DNA of 48,448 bases from Candidatus Falkowiibacteriota bacterium (GCA_018693855.1 JABHMO010000036.1:1-48448), one strand, 5' to 3'. Positions 35,947-45,901 are shown, counted from the stretch's first letter. Numbers and translations: made by a program. The notes: a model not told the origin generated them from the letters alone.

Positions 35947-37680
35947 CTAATTAATTCTCTCTTTATTCTCCTTTTCCAACTGTTTGATAAACTTGTCCAA
36001 CTGTTGAGCACCTAGATCACCTTCTTTTCTCTTTCTAACTGCTACAGTTTTGTCAGCCTGTTCTTTCTCTCCTATAACTAATATATATGGTAACTTTGAT
36101 TTTTCTGCGTTTCTAATTCGTTTATTGAGTGATTCACTTTCATTATCAAGTTTACTTCGCAACCCAGCTGCAACCAACTTATCATTCACTTCCTTTGCAT
36201 ACTCGTCAAATTTTTCTGAAACAGGGAGCACTCTCACCTGTTCAGGAGACAACCATAGTGGAAAAGCTCCCGCGAAATGTTCAACTAAGATACCGAAGAA
36301 TCTTTCAACTGAACCGAAGATAACTCGATGAATCATAACTGGTCTTACATCTTCTCCTTTTTCATTAACGTAGTTAAGATCAAATCGTTCTGGTAAATTC
36401 ATATCTAGCTGAATTGTTGCACATTGCCAAGTTCGGCCAAGAGCATCTTTTACATGAATATCAATTTTAGGACCATAGAAAGCTCCATCACCTTCATTTA
36501 GTTCATAACCTTGCCCATATTCATCAAGAGCGTCTTGCAAACCTTTAGTTGCTTTTTCCCAAGCTTCATCAGTCCCAATAGATTTTTCAGGACGAGTTGA
36601 TAGTTCAAGATGATAAGATAGACCAAATGCTGAATAAATTTCATCTGCTAACTTTAACACTCCGAAAATTTCTTCTTTAATCTGATCTGTTCTCATGAAG
36701 ATGTGAGCGTCATCTTGCCAAAAAGCTCTGGCTCGAAATAAGCCATTCAGAGTTCCTGAAAGTTCATGTCGATGATCAAGTCCAATCTCAGCCCATCTCA
36801 GTGGTAAATCTCGATAAGAGTACTGTCCTTCTTTGTACAAAAGCATTCCACCGGGACAGTTCATTGGTTTAATCGCGTAATCATGATCATCTATTTTTGT
36901 TGTATACATGTTTTCTCGATAGTTATCCCAATGCCCTGATTTTTCCCACAACTCACGTGACAAGATAACTGGAGTTTTCACTTCACTGTATCCTGCTTTA
37001 TCATGAGCTTCTCTCCAATATTTCATCAATTGATTCCAAACAACAACGCCTTTTGGTTTGAAAAATGGAAATCCAGCACCAACATCATGAAAGCTAAATA
37101 GCTCTAGCTCTTTTCCGAGTTTCTTATGATCTCTTTTTTCTGCTTCTTCAATTAGCTTCAGATAATCGTCCAACTCTTCTTTTTTCTCAAATGCTAAACC
37201 ATAAATTCTTTGCAACATCTTATTTTTCTCATCTCCTCTCCAATACGCTCCAGCCACTTTATCAAGTTTGAAAGCACCAACTTCTTTTGTTGATTCCAAA
37301 TGAGGACCTCGACACATATCAACAAAAACATCTTCTCCTTTTGCGTTTATGTTTTTGTAAAAACTGATCTCTTTCTCCCCTTCCTTTTCTAAATCCTCAA
37401 TCATCTCAATTTTATAAAGATTGTCTTTAAGTTTTTCTTTAGCTTCCTTAATAGGTAAACTAAACTGTTCAAATTTCTGACCTCCCCCAATAATTTTCTT
37501 CATTTCCTTTTGGATCTTTTTCAGATCTTCCGGAGCAAAAGAATCTTCACCCAAATCAAAGTCATAATAAAATCCATTATCAATCGCTGGCCCAATCGCC
37601 ATCTTAGCATTTGGATAAAGTTTAAGTACTGCTTGCGCCATAATGTGAGATAGTGAGTGACGCATGTTTTCTAATTTCAT
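35947..37680 (-). CDS. thrS: threonyl-tRNA synthetase lacking an N-terminal TGS domain
   Basis: MRHSLSHIMAQAVLKLYP; PMNCPGGMLLYK; IHRVIFGSVERFFGILVEHFAGAFPLWLSPEQV. Confidence 0.97.
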   Translation of the reverse strand: MKLENMRHSLSHIMAQAVLKLYPNAKMAIGPAIDNGFYYDFDLGEDSFAPEDLKKIQKEMKKIIGGGQKFEQFSLPIKEAKEKLKDNLYKIEMIEDLEKEGEKEISFYKNINAKGEDVFVDMCRGPHLESTKEVGAFKLDKVAGAYWRGDEKNKMLQRIYGLAFEKKEELDDYLKLIEEAEKRDHKKLGKELELFSFHDVGAGFPFFKPKGVVVWNQLMKYWREAHDKAGYSEVKTPVILSRELWEKSGHWDNYRENMYTTKIDDHDYAIKPMNCPGGMLLYKEGQYSYRDLPLRWAEIGLDHRHELSGTLNGLFRARAFWQDDAHIFMRTDQIKEEIFGVLKLADEIYSAFGLSYHLELSTRPEKSIGTDEAWEKATKGLQDALDEYGQGYELNEGDGAFYGPKIDIHVKDALGRTWQCATIQLDMNLPERFDLNYVNEKGEDVRPVMIHRVIFGSVERFFGILVEHFAGAFPLWLSPEQVRVLPVSEKFDEYAKEVNDKLVAAGLRSKLDNESESLNKRIRNAEKSKLPYILVIGEKEQADKTVAVRKRKEGDLGAQQLDKFIKQLEKENKERIN

Positions 37681-37819
37681 ATTAAGAAGTTAAGAGGGTA
37701 AAGAAGAAAGAAGAAGGTTAAAGGAAATTTTAATACTTTTATTCCCTCAATTTTAACTCAATTTCAACTTAATCCCCTTTCATTTAATTAATTATTGTTA
37801 TTTGATTACCGATAATAAG

Positions 37820-38287
37820 TTATTGATTATTGGAATTTGAAACTTGGTTATTCCTTTCGATTAGAAAGGTTGCCGGCCCATCATTCTCAAGTTTAACTTG
37901 CATATAAGCTCCAAATTCTCCAGTAGAAACTTTCAGTCCCGTGGCTTCTAATTTCGTGATAAATTCATCATAAATCTTTTTCGCTCGGAACGGTTCTGCT
38001 GCTGCGAAAAAATCAGGTCGTCTCCCCTTTTCACATGCAGAGCAGAGAGTAAACTGAGAAACAATTAATGCTTCACCTTCAACCTCTAACAATGATTTAT
38101 CAAAAGCTTTGTCTTCATTTTCAAAAATTCTTAGATTAGTTAGTTTATTTACAAGATAATCAACCTCCTCGCCAGTGTCATCTTTTATAATTGCAAGAAA
38201 AACTAAAACTCCATTGCCAATTTCACCGACAACTTTATCTTTAATTAGAACTTGTGCGTTTTTCACGCGTTGTATTAATAATTTCAT
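37820..38287 (-). CDS. dtd: D-aminoacyl-tRNA deacylase
   Basis: MKLLIQRVKNAQVLI; SQFTLCSACEKGRRPDF; FGAYMQVKLENDGPATFLIE. Confidence 0.95.
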   Translation of the reverse strand: MKLLIQRVKNAQVLIKDKVVGEIGNGVLVFLAIIKDDTGEEVDYLVNKLTNLRIFENEDKAFDKSLLEVEGEALIVSQFTLCSACEKGRRPDFFAAAEPFRAKKIYDEFITKLEATGLKVSTGEFGAYMQVKLENDGPATFLIERNNQVSNSNNQ

Positions 38288-38290
38288 ATA

Positions 38291-38465
38291 AACAAAAACC
38301 AAGGCGCATAACCTTGGGTCCCATTTTCATCTAACGGGAGTTTCCACCCAAGTTCCTAAGCAGACAAACGCTTAAGCACTTCATTTATTCAATTGTTCTC
38401 AAAAGTTTAGCCTAATTTAGGATACAAAGATGATTAGTTGGTAGCTAATCCAATCGCTTTTGATT
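38291..38465 (-). promoter_or_regulatory. structured leader / attenuator-like RNA upstream of dtd (or independent small RNA)
   Basis: Minus strand: hairpin CTTAAGC..GCTTAGG, CTTGGGT..ACCCAAG pairing overlapping terminator CCAAGG-ttatgcg-CCTTGG-TTTTTGTTT. Confidence 0.6.
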
Positions 38466-38471
38466 AGATTT

Positions 38472-38500
38472 ATTATAAGTATTCCTAATATAATTGTCAA
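38472..38500 (-). promoter_or_regulatory. sigma70-type promoter
   Basis: Minus strand TTGACA - 17 nt - TATAAT (consensus match in both boxes). Confidence 0.85.
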
Positions 38501-38507
38501 ATTAAAA

Positions 38508-38531
38508 ACCGCCTCTATGGAAACGGTACTT
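38508..38531 (-). terminator. intrinsic terminator of the membrane protease gene
   Basis: Minus strand ACCGTTTCCATAGAGGCGGTTTTTA. Confidence 0.65.
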
Positions 38532-39686
38532 TTAATGTGGTGTTCTATTATACAGTTGCACTAAGTTCGCCCTGATCTGATCAGGTCCAGAAAAGAGCTG
38601 GCAACACAGAGAATCAAACGCGCCAATGCCTTCAAAATATCCATGCAACAAGCCTACTAATTCACCAGTCTCGCGATCTACAACAGGAGAACCTGACGCA
38701 CCCTGATTAAGACTGTTGTATTTTGGATCTGTCACACTTTTTACTCGAAAACAAAATTTGTTTTGATAATTCTTCCAATCTGTTGAAAAATGAAACGACA
38801 AGCCAGCATTTGCAACGTAGTGATGAGATTTCGCTAGACCAACATTTTCTAGCTGTCTATTCGTCAACTCCTGATTTGTCAATTCTGAAAGTTCTAACGC
38901 AACGTCTTGAGCGTCTGCACCGAGCAACGTTACGTATCGCATGCTAATGATGGCAATATCGTACTCACGATCCATAACAGCAAGTGCTTCAAGTTCTTTT
39001 CGAGAATTGAGCAAAACATGCTCATTTGTTGCTAAGAAAAACTCACCTTGATATTTCAAAACTAAACCCGAAGCTCTGCCTGGGGTAACATCATATTCTT
39101 CATCCCGACTTTCAATTTCGAATCGATAAAGATGTCTATTCGGTCCTAACTCTCGAGGATAGGATACCAGCTGGTAAAAATACGGGATTGTCATAGCGAC
39201 AATATCACCATTCTGCTCAATCTGAAGAACAAGCGTCATCGAATTCATAGGATGGTTTTCGAATTCGATTGTTTCCACATGAGCATACTCCATTCTAGCC
39301 AAAGCGTAAAAACGACTTGGTATTAGAGAGAGACCAATTGCCATACAAACAGCGCAAAACAATAAAACAAATTTCCAACCAATGATCAAGTTTACAATGT
39401 TCTTTTTACGATTAAAAGAGTTACTCACCCAGATCAAGACTAGAATCAGACTTGCTCCAAGAAAAAGTAAATACCCGTAATCAAAATAAAAAACGAAATG
39501 AACCAGTGCTGTAAAGGTTGACCAGATAAAAACAAATCTACCTATCAGCCAAGACATGTCGACACGATTTCTTTTGGCCAAAGCCTTGTCCTTGAAAGAC
39601 AATGTCCACGGAACAAAGATTAAATAAATTACGCTATAAAAAACAATTAATAAACAGAAACTTGTCACTGACAACTTATACAACAT
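38532..39686 (-). CDS. membrane-anchored trypsin-like serine protease
   Basis: N-terminal hydrophobic segments, then ATNEHVLL, REYDIAII, NQGASGSPVVDRETGELVGLLHG; ATG 39686 with GAGGAGG SD. Confidence 0.75.
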   Translation of the reverse strand: MLYKLSVTSFCLLIVFYSVIYLIFVPWTLSFKDKALAKRNRVDMSWLIGRFVFIWSTFTALVHFVFYFDYGYLLFLGASLILVLIWVSNSFNRKKNIVNLIIGWKFVLLFCAVCMAIGLSLIPSRFYALARMEYAHVETIEFENHPMNSMTLVLQIEQNGDIVAMTIPYFYQLVSYPRELGPNRHLYRFEIESRDEEYDVTPGRASGLVLKYQGEFFLATNEHVLLNSRKELEALAVMDREYDIAIISMRYVTLLGADAQDVALELSELTNQELTNRQLENVGLAKSHHYVANAGLSFHFSTDWKNYQNKFCFRVKSVTDPKYNSLNQGASGSPVVDRETGELVGLLHGYFEGIGAFDSLCCQLFSGPDQIRANLVQLYNRTPH

Positions 39687-39799
39687 TGGAAACCTCCTCG
39701 AGTGCAATTGTCAAAAAACAGTTCATAGTATATTACCATCTAAAGTCAATTCCGTCAACACAAAAACAAGCTATTACAAGCTTGCTTTTAAAATCTCTT

Positions 39800-40285
39800 T
39801 TAAGCATTTCCTTCCCTACTTGTATTGGCCAGCACTTTGTTTTCTGCTACATTCGTTAAGTCATCAACCCAAATATGTGTATCTGAATATACTATTGCAC
39901 CTCTTTTTCCGTTTACAATGGGATACACTTCTAAACAAACTCCATTAATGGCTTTTTTATCAGACACCAACAGATGTAAGAACTTTTTTTTATCAAGCAA
40001 ATCCTTGTCCATTGGAGCTAAAACTCGATACTCTACTCCATCTTGTTTTAAAAATAGTTCAACTGCATTTTCCATAAATGCGTCTTGTTTTTCATCTGAA
40101 TCTTTCTCGATTTCTGTATCAAAATCAGACATTGCCTTTTCTTGTCTACTGGAGACAAGGTCACCTACTGCTTCACTTGTACTTCTCTGTGATTCAATAG
40201 GCTTGCTATCAACCTTAAAATTAGTATCACCTTCTTCACTAATTGCTTTCTCAAGTTTTAGAAAAACTTCATCTTCTTTACCCAT
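39800..40285 (-). CDS. hypothetical protein
   Basis: 161-aa ORF; the opposite-strand 154-aa ORF overlaps but is less credible. Confidence 0.55.
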   Translation of the reverse strand: MGKEDEVFLKLEKAISEEGDTNFKVDSKPIESQRSTSEAVGDLVSSRQEKAMSDFDTEIEKDSDEKQDAFMENAVELFLKQDGVEYRVLAPMDKDLLDKKKFLHLLVSDKKAINGVCLEVYPIVNGKRGAIVYSDTHIWVDDLTNVAENKVLANTSREGNA

Positions 40286-40375
40286 ATAATTGTATTTACA
40301 AACTATATAATAAAAGTTTTGATTTTTTTCGGATTTCGAGTTTCGGATTTCGAGTTTCGGATTTCGAAATTCCCC

Positions 40376-41503
40376 CTATTCAATCACAATTTCTATATGA
40401 TCTCTAAATTTTGGAACTTTTTTTACCCAGAACGGACTAAGCTCGACTGTAACTTCTTCAACTTCTTCAAAGTTCGCTAAGTACAGCTCAACACCTTTGG
40501 GACTTAATCCACCAATTTTATCTTTATCAAATATCTCACTATTATTTTGGATTTTCACTTCACCTTCAAGATGCGCTTTTATTACACCTGACTTTGAAGC
40601 ATCATCAAAGCTTTGCACACTGTATGTGAAGTTATCAAGATTAACTGTAACAAGTTCTTTACCTGAAGGCACAACGTTACCAAGCCTCTCTCCTGCTAAT
40701 TGTAACACATCTTCTCGATTAATTGCTAATAAAACTACTTTCTTTTTCTGACTAATACTAAACTGATCAGTCGCATCGCCTATTTCATCAGACAGTTCTT
40801 CATCAAGTAACTGACTTTTAATTTCAATAATTTGGTATGAATCATTTGGTAACTGAACCTTAAACTCTGTCATTGCTTTATCAACAAGTTTTCTATCTAA
40901 AATTTCTTTTGCTGTAATGATATCAACTTCTTGAACAGCTTTGACAGACTGCCCAGTTGATTTTAGAACTGTTGAACTTTCGCCGTAAACTAATTTTTGC
41001 AAATTCTCGAACAGTCCAGGAATAATGAAGCTAGTTGGTTCAAGTTCCTTAAAAGAATCTGGATCATCAGCATACACAAATGCTTCCAACTCACCATTAG
41101 CAGGAATATCAACACGCTCTACTAATCTAAGTAATATTCCATCTGAAGTTTGTAGCCGAGTTGTCTTAACTAATGTTTGGTTCTCTGATCTTTTATTAAT
41201 TAATTTCACTTTTCCAATTGAGTCACCTTGTACGACAGCTTGTCCGGTTGATTCTCCAACTTCCTCTGCCATGACTTCTGTTTCAAATAAAACACCTTGC
41301 AGAGCAGACGCTGAACTCATTCCCCCATCAGTTGCAACATCACTTACAAAATCTGTTTCAATTGTTGTACTTTGCGCAGCAACTCGAATTATTGCTCGGC
41401 TTGCAGAAAAATAAAGAACTACGATAACTAGAATAACAGTTACAACAACAAATCCGAAAATAATTTTTTTATACCCCTCCGATACTTTTGCGTTTTTTTT
41501 CAT
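40376..41503 (-). CDS. membrane-anchored hypothetical protein
   Basis: Single N-terminal TM then extracytoplasmic-looking region; ATG at 41503. Confidence 0.7.
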   Translation of the reverse strand: MKKNAKVSEGYKKIIFGFVVVTVILVIVVLYFSASRAIIRVAAQSTTIETDFVSDVATDGGMSSASALQGVLFETEVMAEEVGESTGQAVVQGDSIGKVKLINKRSENQTLVKTTRLQTSDGILLRLVERVDIPANGELEAFVYADDPDSFKELEPTSFIIPGLFENLQKLVYGESSTVLKSTGQSVKAVQEVDIITAKEILDRKLVDKAMTEFKVQLPNDSYQIIEIKSQLLDEELSDEIGDATDQFSISQKKKVVLLAINREDVLQLAGERLGNVVPSGKELVTVNLDNFTYSVQSFDDASKSGVIKAHLEGEVKIQNNSEIFDKDKIGGLSPKGVELYLANFEEVEEVTVELSPFWVKKVPKFRDHIEIVIE

Positions 41504-41635
41504 GAACATATAGAGCAAGGGGGCTAAACAAGGCTAAACGAGGCTATACTTAATTAATTGCCTAGAATAGCGCCTGATGGCCTCATTGGTTTTCTTATTT
41601 CAATTATACATAAAGCCATTCAAAGATCAACGCTG

Positions 41636-44600
41636 TTAAATCGTAATCATGCAGTTTTTGCCTAAAATTGACTCAATTTTGTCTTGATTGTCACCGTTTG
41701 GATTGACCTTAAAGTTGGTTTTTATTAATTTTTCGCCTATTTTTAAATAAACTTGATACTGACCAGGAATTGTCATAAATAACATCTTAATCTGACCAGC
41801 TAACTCAGCAGAAGCACCAACCGGATATTTCAAAACGACTTTTCGACTAGATTCAGTATTTACTGGAATAGCAGCATTCTTATTCTGAAAAAAACTTTTG
41901 CGATTATCTTGTTTATACGGAGTGTTCCGCAACTCTTCGGTTAACTCTTTTATATTATCACCGTTAACATCCCAAACATTATTACACAGTATTTTCTTCT
42001 CATCATCTTTATCAGACAACGTACCTTCAACAACAATAACCTTACCTTCAATCCATTCAATCTTATCTTCTTTGTACAACCGAGGAAAGATCAAAAGCTC
42101 TGTCGAAGAAACACCATCGTCAAAACCAACAAACAACATTGGATCACCTTTTTTTGTCATGATCTTTTTTACTGTGGAAATAACTCCCCCAGCTCTAACG
42201 ATCTTATCACTTTCTTGAATTTCATTTATCAAAGTAATCGAAGTAATGAATGGTTTCAAATACTCTGCGTAACTTGCGAAAGGATGATCAGACACATACA
42301 AACCAAGATACTCTCTTTCCCAACCAAGAATCTTCGTTTTTGAAGCTGGTTCTGTCTCCTTTAAAATCAATCTAGTCGTTGTTACGTCTTCACTATTACC
42401 AAAACTGAACAGATTAGTCTGATTTGAGTTTTTTTCTATCTCAATTTCTTTAATGAACAACAAAATCTTCTCCATGTTTTCTAATAAACTGGTTCTTTCT
42501 CCAAATAAATCCATGGCTCCACTTTTGACTAATCCTTCTAAAGACTTTTTATTTAAATCTCGACAGTTAATTCTGGTTAAGAAATCTTCTAGGTCTTGAT
42601 ACTTACCATTCTCTTTTCGTTCATGAATAATCTTTTTTGCAATCGCTTCACCAACGTTACGAACCGCGTTTAATCCAAATCGGATAGTTGGTTTATCAGA
42701 GTCGAGCGTTTCAGCAACAACTGTGAAGTTTGAATAACTTTCATTTATATCAGGTGGTAAAATAATAATTCCCATCTGTTTACATTCATCAATTTCAATC
42801 GCAATCCTTTCCATATTCCGTTGATCTGCTGTCATCAGAGCTGCCATAAACTCAGCTGGATAGTTTCCTTTCAGATACGCAGTCTGATATGAGATCATTG
42901 CATAACAAGCAGCATGACTTCTGTTAAAACCATATCCAGCAAACGGTTCGATAAAGGCAAATACGTTTTTAGCTTTCTCTCTATCAATACCATTATCAAC
43001 ACAACCATTGATAAACTTCTCTTTTTGCTCAGCTAGAAGTGCTGCAATCTTTTTACCAACCGCTTTACGCAAAACATCAGCTTCTCCTAGTGAGAAACCG
43101 GCTAAATCTCGAGTAATTTGCATGATCTGCTCCTGATAGATTGCGATTCCAAATGTCTTCGCCAAGGAAAGTTCTAGTTTAGGATGAATATACTCAACTT
43201 TTTTCAAACCATATTTACGATTAATAAAATCTGGAATCAAATCCATCGGACCGGGACGATACAGTGACACCATCGCAATTAGATCTTCAAAAATATTGGG
43301 TTTTAACTGTCGCAGATATTTTTTCATTCCACTAGATTCAAACTGAAACACGCCAGTTGTTTGTCCATCTTGAAAAAGTTTATAAGCTTTTTCATCTGTT
43401 AATGAAATACTATCAATATCAATCTCTACATTATGAATTTTTTTAATGTATTCACACGCATTTTCCATGATTGTCAGATTCTTCAAACCCAAGAAGTCCA
43501 TTTTCAACAGACCTAAATCTTCAACAGGGTGCAGTGAGTACTGACTAACTACAACGTTCTCATTATCACGAGAGTACTGACATGGTGCATACTCATCAAG
43601 TGACAACTTTGTAATAACCACACCACAAGCATGAACTGAACAGTGACGCGCTACACCTTCAATCCTCCTAGCATAATCAATTATCCTTTTTGCATCTTTA
43701 TTTGTATCGTAGAGTTCTTTCACTTCTTGAATTTGAGAGATTGCTTCATCCAGTTTCAAGTTCATCGGAATCAACTTCGAGATCTGATCACAAAAAGCAT
43801 ATGGCATTTCCATTACTCGACCAACATCTTTTACCGCCGCTCGAGCTGCCATTGTTCCAAATGTTACAATCTGAGCGACATGATCTTTACCATACTTTTC
43901 TTCCGTATATCGAAGCACCTCGTCTCGACGAGTATCAGCAAAATCAATATCAATATCAGGCATGCTAACTCTTTCTGGATTCAAAAATCGCTCAAACAGA
44001 AGATCGTATTCAATTGGATCAAGATTTGTAATGTTTGTTAGATAAGCCACAATACTTCCAGCAGCACTTCCACGACCAGGACCAACCACAATACCTTGTT
44101 CCTTTGACCAGTTAATAAAATCTTGCACAATTAAAAAATAAGACGGATAGCCTGTCTTTTTTATAATCTCCAACTCATAATCAAGTCTTTCAATAATACT
44201 AGTCTGTTTCTCATTAGTTGGATTATGATAATCAAACCCATATCTAGTTTGGAAATTGTCGATACACATTTCACGAAGCACGCCATCATCAGTTTTTCCC
44301 TCAGGAATTTCATAATAAGGCAGTTGAGTTTCACCTAAACTGATCTCTACTTCACACTGCTCTGCGATTTTATTTGTATTTTCTAATACTTCTAAATTAC
44401 CTCGAAAAAAATCGCTCATCTGGTCACTAGAATACAGTGAATAATCTTCACCTAAATAACTCATTCTATTCTCAGCGTTAATCGTCTTCTTTGTTTGTAA
44501 ACAGATCAAAATATCATGAGCTTCCGCATCTTCTGTATTTACATAATGAGTATCATTAGTTGCAACAATTGGCACATCGAATTTTTTTCCAAGATCAAAC

Positions 44601-45166
44601 ACTTTTTCATTAACTTTTTTCTGTTTTGGTAAGTTTGGATGATGTTGAACTTCTAAGTAATAGTTTTCTTTACCAAAAATATCTTGATATTTATCGATTA
44701 TCTTTTTTAATTTATCATCTGAAGCATCATTTAAAATACCTCTAGCAAGTTCACCGTTCTGACAAGCGCTACAACAGATAAGTCCTTCACTATATTTTTT
44801 CAAAACCTCAAAATCAATTCTTGGTTTATAATAAAATCCTTCCAGATGAGCAATCGTTGTCAGTTTAATTAGGTTTTTATACCCTTTATTGTTTTTCGCT
44901 AATAAAATAAGATGGAATCGTTGTTCAGTTGCAACGTCTTTTACATTTCGGTTAGTTACGATGTAAGCTTCCACTCCGATAATAGGTTTAATCCCAGCTT
45001 TCTTACATTTCTGATAAAACTCAATCGCTCCATACATCACACCATGGTCAGTCAATGCCAAAGCTGTCATGCCATCACTTTTCGCCTTATTAATAAGGTC
45101 ATCAAGCTTAGCCAATCCGTCAAGAAGGCTGTAGTGGCTGTGGACGTGTAGTGGGGTGTATTTCAT
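41636..45166 (-). CDS. dnaE: DNA polymerase III subunit alpha
   Basis: PHP domain YTPLHVHSHYSLLDGLAKLDDL; GPGRGSAAGSIVAYLT; MPDIDIDFADTRRDEVLRY. Confidence 0.98.
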   Translation of the reverse strand: MKYTPLHVHSHYSLLDGLAKLDDLINKAKSDGMTALALTDHGVMYGAIEFYQKCKKAGIKPIIGVEAYIVTNRNVKDVATEQRFHLILLAKNNKGYKNLIKLTTIAHLEGFYYKPRIDFEVLKKYSEGLICCSACQNGELARGILNDASDDKLKKIIDKYQDIFGKENYYLEVQHHPNLPKQKKVNEKVFDLGKKFDVPIVATNDTHYVNTEDAEAHDILICLQTKKTINAENRMSYLGEDYSLYSSDQMSDFFRGNLEVLENTNKIAEQCEVEISLGETQLPYYEIPEGKTDDGVLREMCIDNFQTRYGFDYHNPTNEKQTSIIERLDYELEIIKKTGYPSYFLIVQDFINWSKEQGIVVGPGRGSAAGSIVAYLTNITNLDPIEYDLLFERFLNPERVSMPDIDIDFADTRRDEVLRYTEEKYGKDHVAQIVTFGTMAARAAVKDVGRVMEMPYAFCDQISKLIPMNLKLDEAISQIQEVKELYDTNKDAKRIIDYARRIEGVARHCSVHACGVVITKLSLDEYAPCQYSRDNENVVVSQYSLHPVEDLGLLKMDFLGLKNLTIMENACEYIKKIHNVEIDIDSISLTDEKAYKLFQDGQTTGVFQFESSGMKKYLRQLKPNIFEDLIAMVSLYRPGPMDLIPDFINRKYGLKKVEYIHPKLELSLAKTFGIAIYQEQIMQITRDLAGFSLGEADVLRKAVGKKIAALLAEQKEKFINGCVDNGIDREKAKNVFAFIEPFAGYGFNRSHAACYAMISYQTAYLKGNYPAEFMAALMTADQRNMERIAIEIDECKQMGIIILPPDINESYSNFTVVAETLDSDKPTIRFGLNAVRNVGEAIAKKIIHERKENGKYQDLEDFLTRINCRDLNKKSLEGLVKSGAMDLFGERTSLLENMEKILLFIKEIEIEKNSNQTNLFSFGNSEDVTTTRLILKETEPASKTKILGWEREYLGLYVSDHPFASYAEYLKPFITSITLINEIQESDKIVRAGGVISTVKKIMTKKGDPMLFVGFDDGVSSTELLIFPRLYKEDKIEWIEGKVIVVEGTLSDKDDEKKILCNNVWDVNGDNIKELTEELRNTPYKQDNRKSFFQNKNAAIPVNTESSRKVVLKYPVGASAELAGQIKMLFMTIPGQYQVYLKIGEKLIKTNFKVNPNGDNQDKIESILGKNCMITI

Positions 45167-45343
45167 AAATTAGAAAGTAGGAAGTAGTAAGTAGAAAGTA
45201 GGAATAAACAATCACTTCTATGTTCCTCATTTTAACATATAAAATCAAAATCAGGTAGTTGACAAAAGATTGGTTTACTGCTAATTTATGTGTATATATT
45301 GTACTTTTCAGCCATTCAAAAAACCTTACGAAGGAGAAGTATC

Positions 45344-45817
45344 ATGTCGATGATAAACTGGAACAATCGAACAGAAGAACAAAAAGATCTTTTCATTCAT
45401 GGGATAGAAGGTTTGATCTTGTTCTTTGCCTTTTGCATATCTCTTCTCTTCTGGCCAGAAAGCAAACGCACAAATCAATACCCAAACGATTGGACTTCCA
45501 TGTTTGGAGCAGTCGTCATGATATATTTAATGCTATCAGTATTGGATAAAATCATGCACCTGTTTTTCCTATCTTTCGAAAGACTCCATGCCTGGTTAAA
45601 ATGGTTGCCTCTACTTGTGATACTTTACGGAGCTGCAATCTCTATAAACAACGCTGTTAATATTGATTCGGTCACAATGGAGCAAATGGTCCAAGGCTGG
45701 TTCTCTGTCCAAGGACTCACCGTTATCCTTTTTGCTTTCATCGGTTTTTGCGACATTGAACTACTGGCATCTGACAACGGAAAAGCACTCACGCGATTCC
45801 TTCGCAAACACCAATAA
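45344..45817 (+). CDS. integral membrane protein, unknown
   Basis: ORF with GAAGGAG SD, several hydrophobic segments; followed by terminator. Confidence 0.7.
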   Translation: MSMINWNNRTEEQKDLFIHGIEGLILFFAFCISLLFWPESKRTNQYPNDWTSMFGAVVMIYLMLSVLDKIMHLFFLSFERLHAWLKWLPLLVILYGAAISINNAVNIDSVTMEQMVQGWFSVQGLTVILFAFIGFCDIELLASDNGKALTRFLRKHQ

Positions 45818-45818
45818 A

Positions 45819-45843
45819 CCGCCCCCAAATAGGAGCGGTTTTT
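45819..45843 (+). terminator. intrinsic terminator
   Basis: ACCGCCCCCAAATAGGAGCGGT followed by TTTT. Confidence 0.7.
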
Positions 45844-45901
45844 CAATCCAAAAACAATCAGTTATCTGATTGTTTTATTTATACGATATTTAATTTTACA
45901 A

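Noticed and set aside
35947-37680. thrS as truncated or pseudogene because TGS is missing
   Set aside because: The catalytic and anticodon-binding regions are intact and a complete start is present; TGS-less ThrRS forms exist.
38291-38380. T-box leader
   Set aside because: GGGTGGAAAC superficially resembles the T-box AGGGTGGNACCGCG but the ACCGCG part is missing and no specifier stem was evident.
39825-40289. 154-aa plus-strand ORF
   Set aside because: Fully antisense to the 161-aa minus ORF; composition is Ser/Phe/Leu-rich as expected of an antisense frame.
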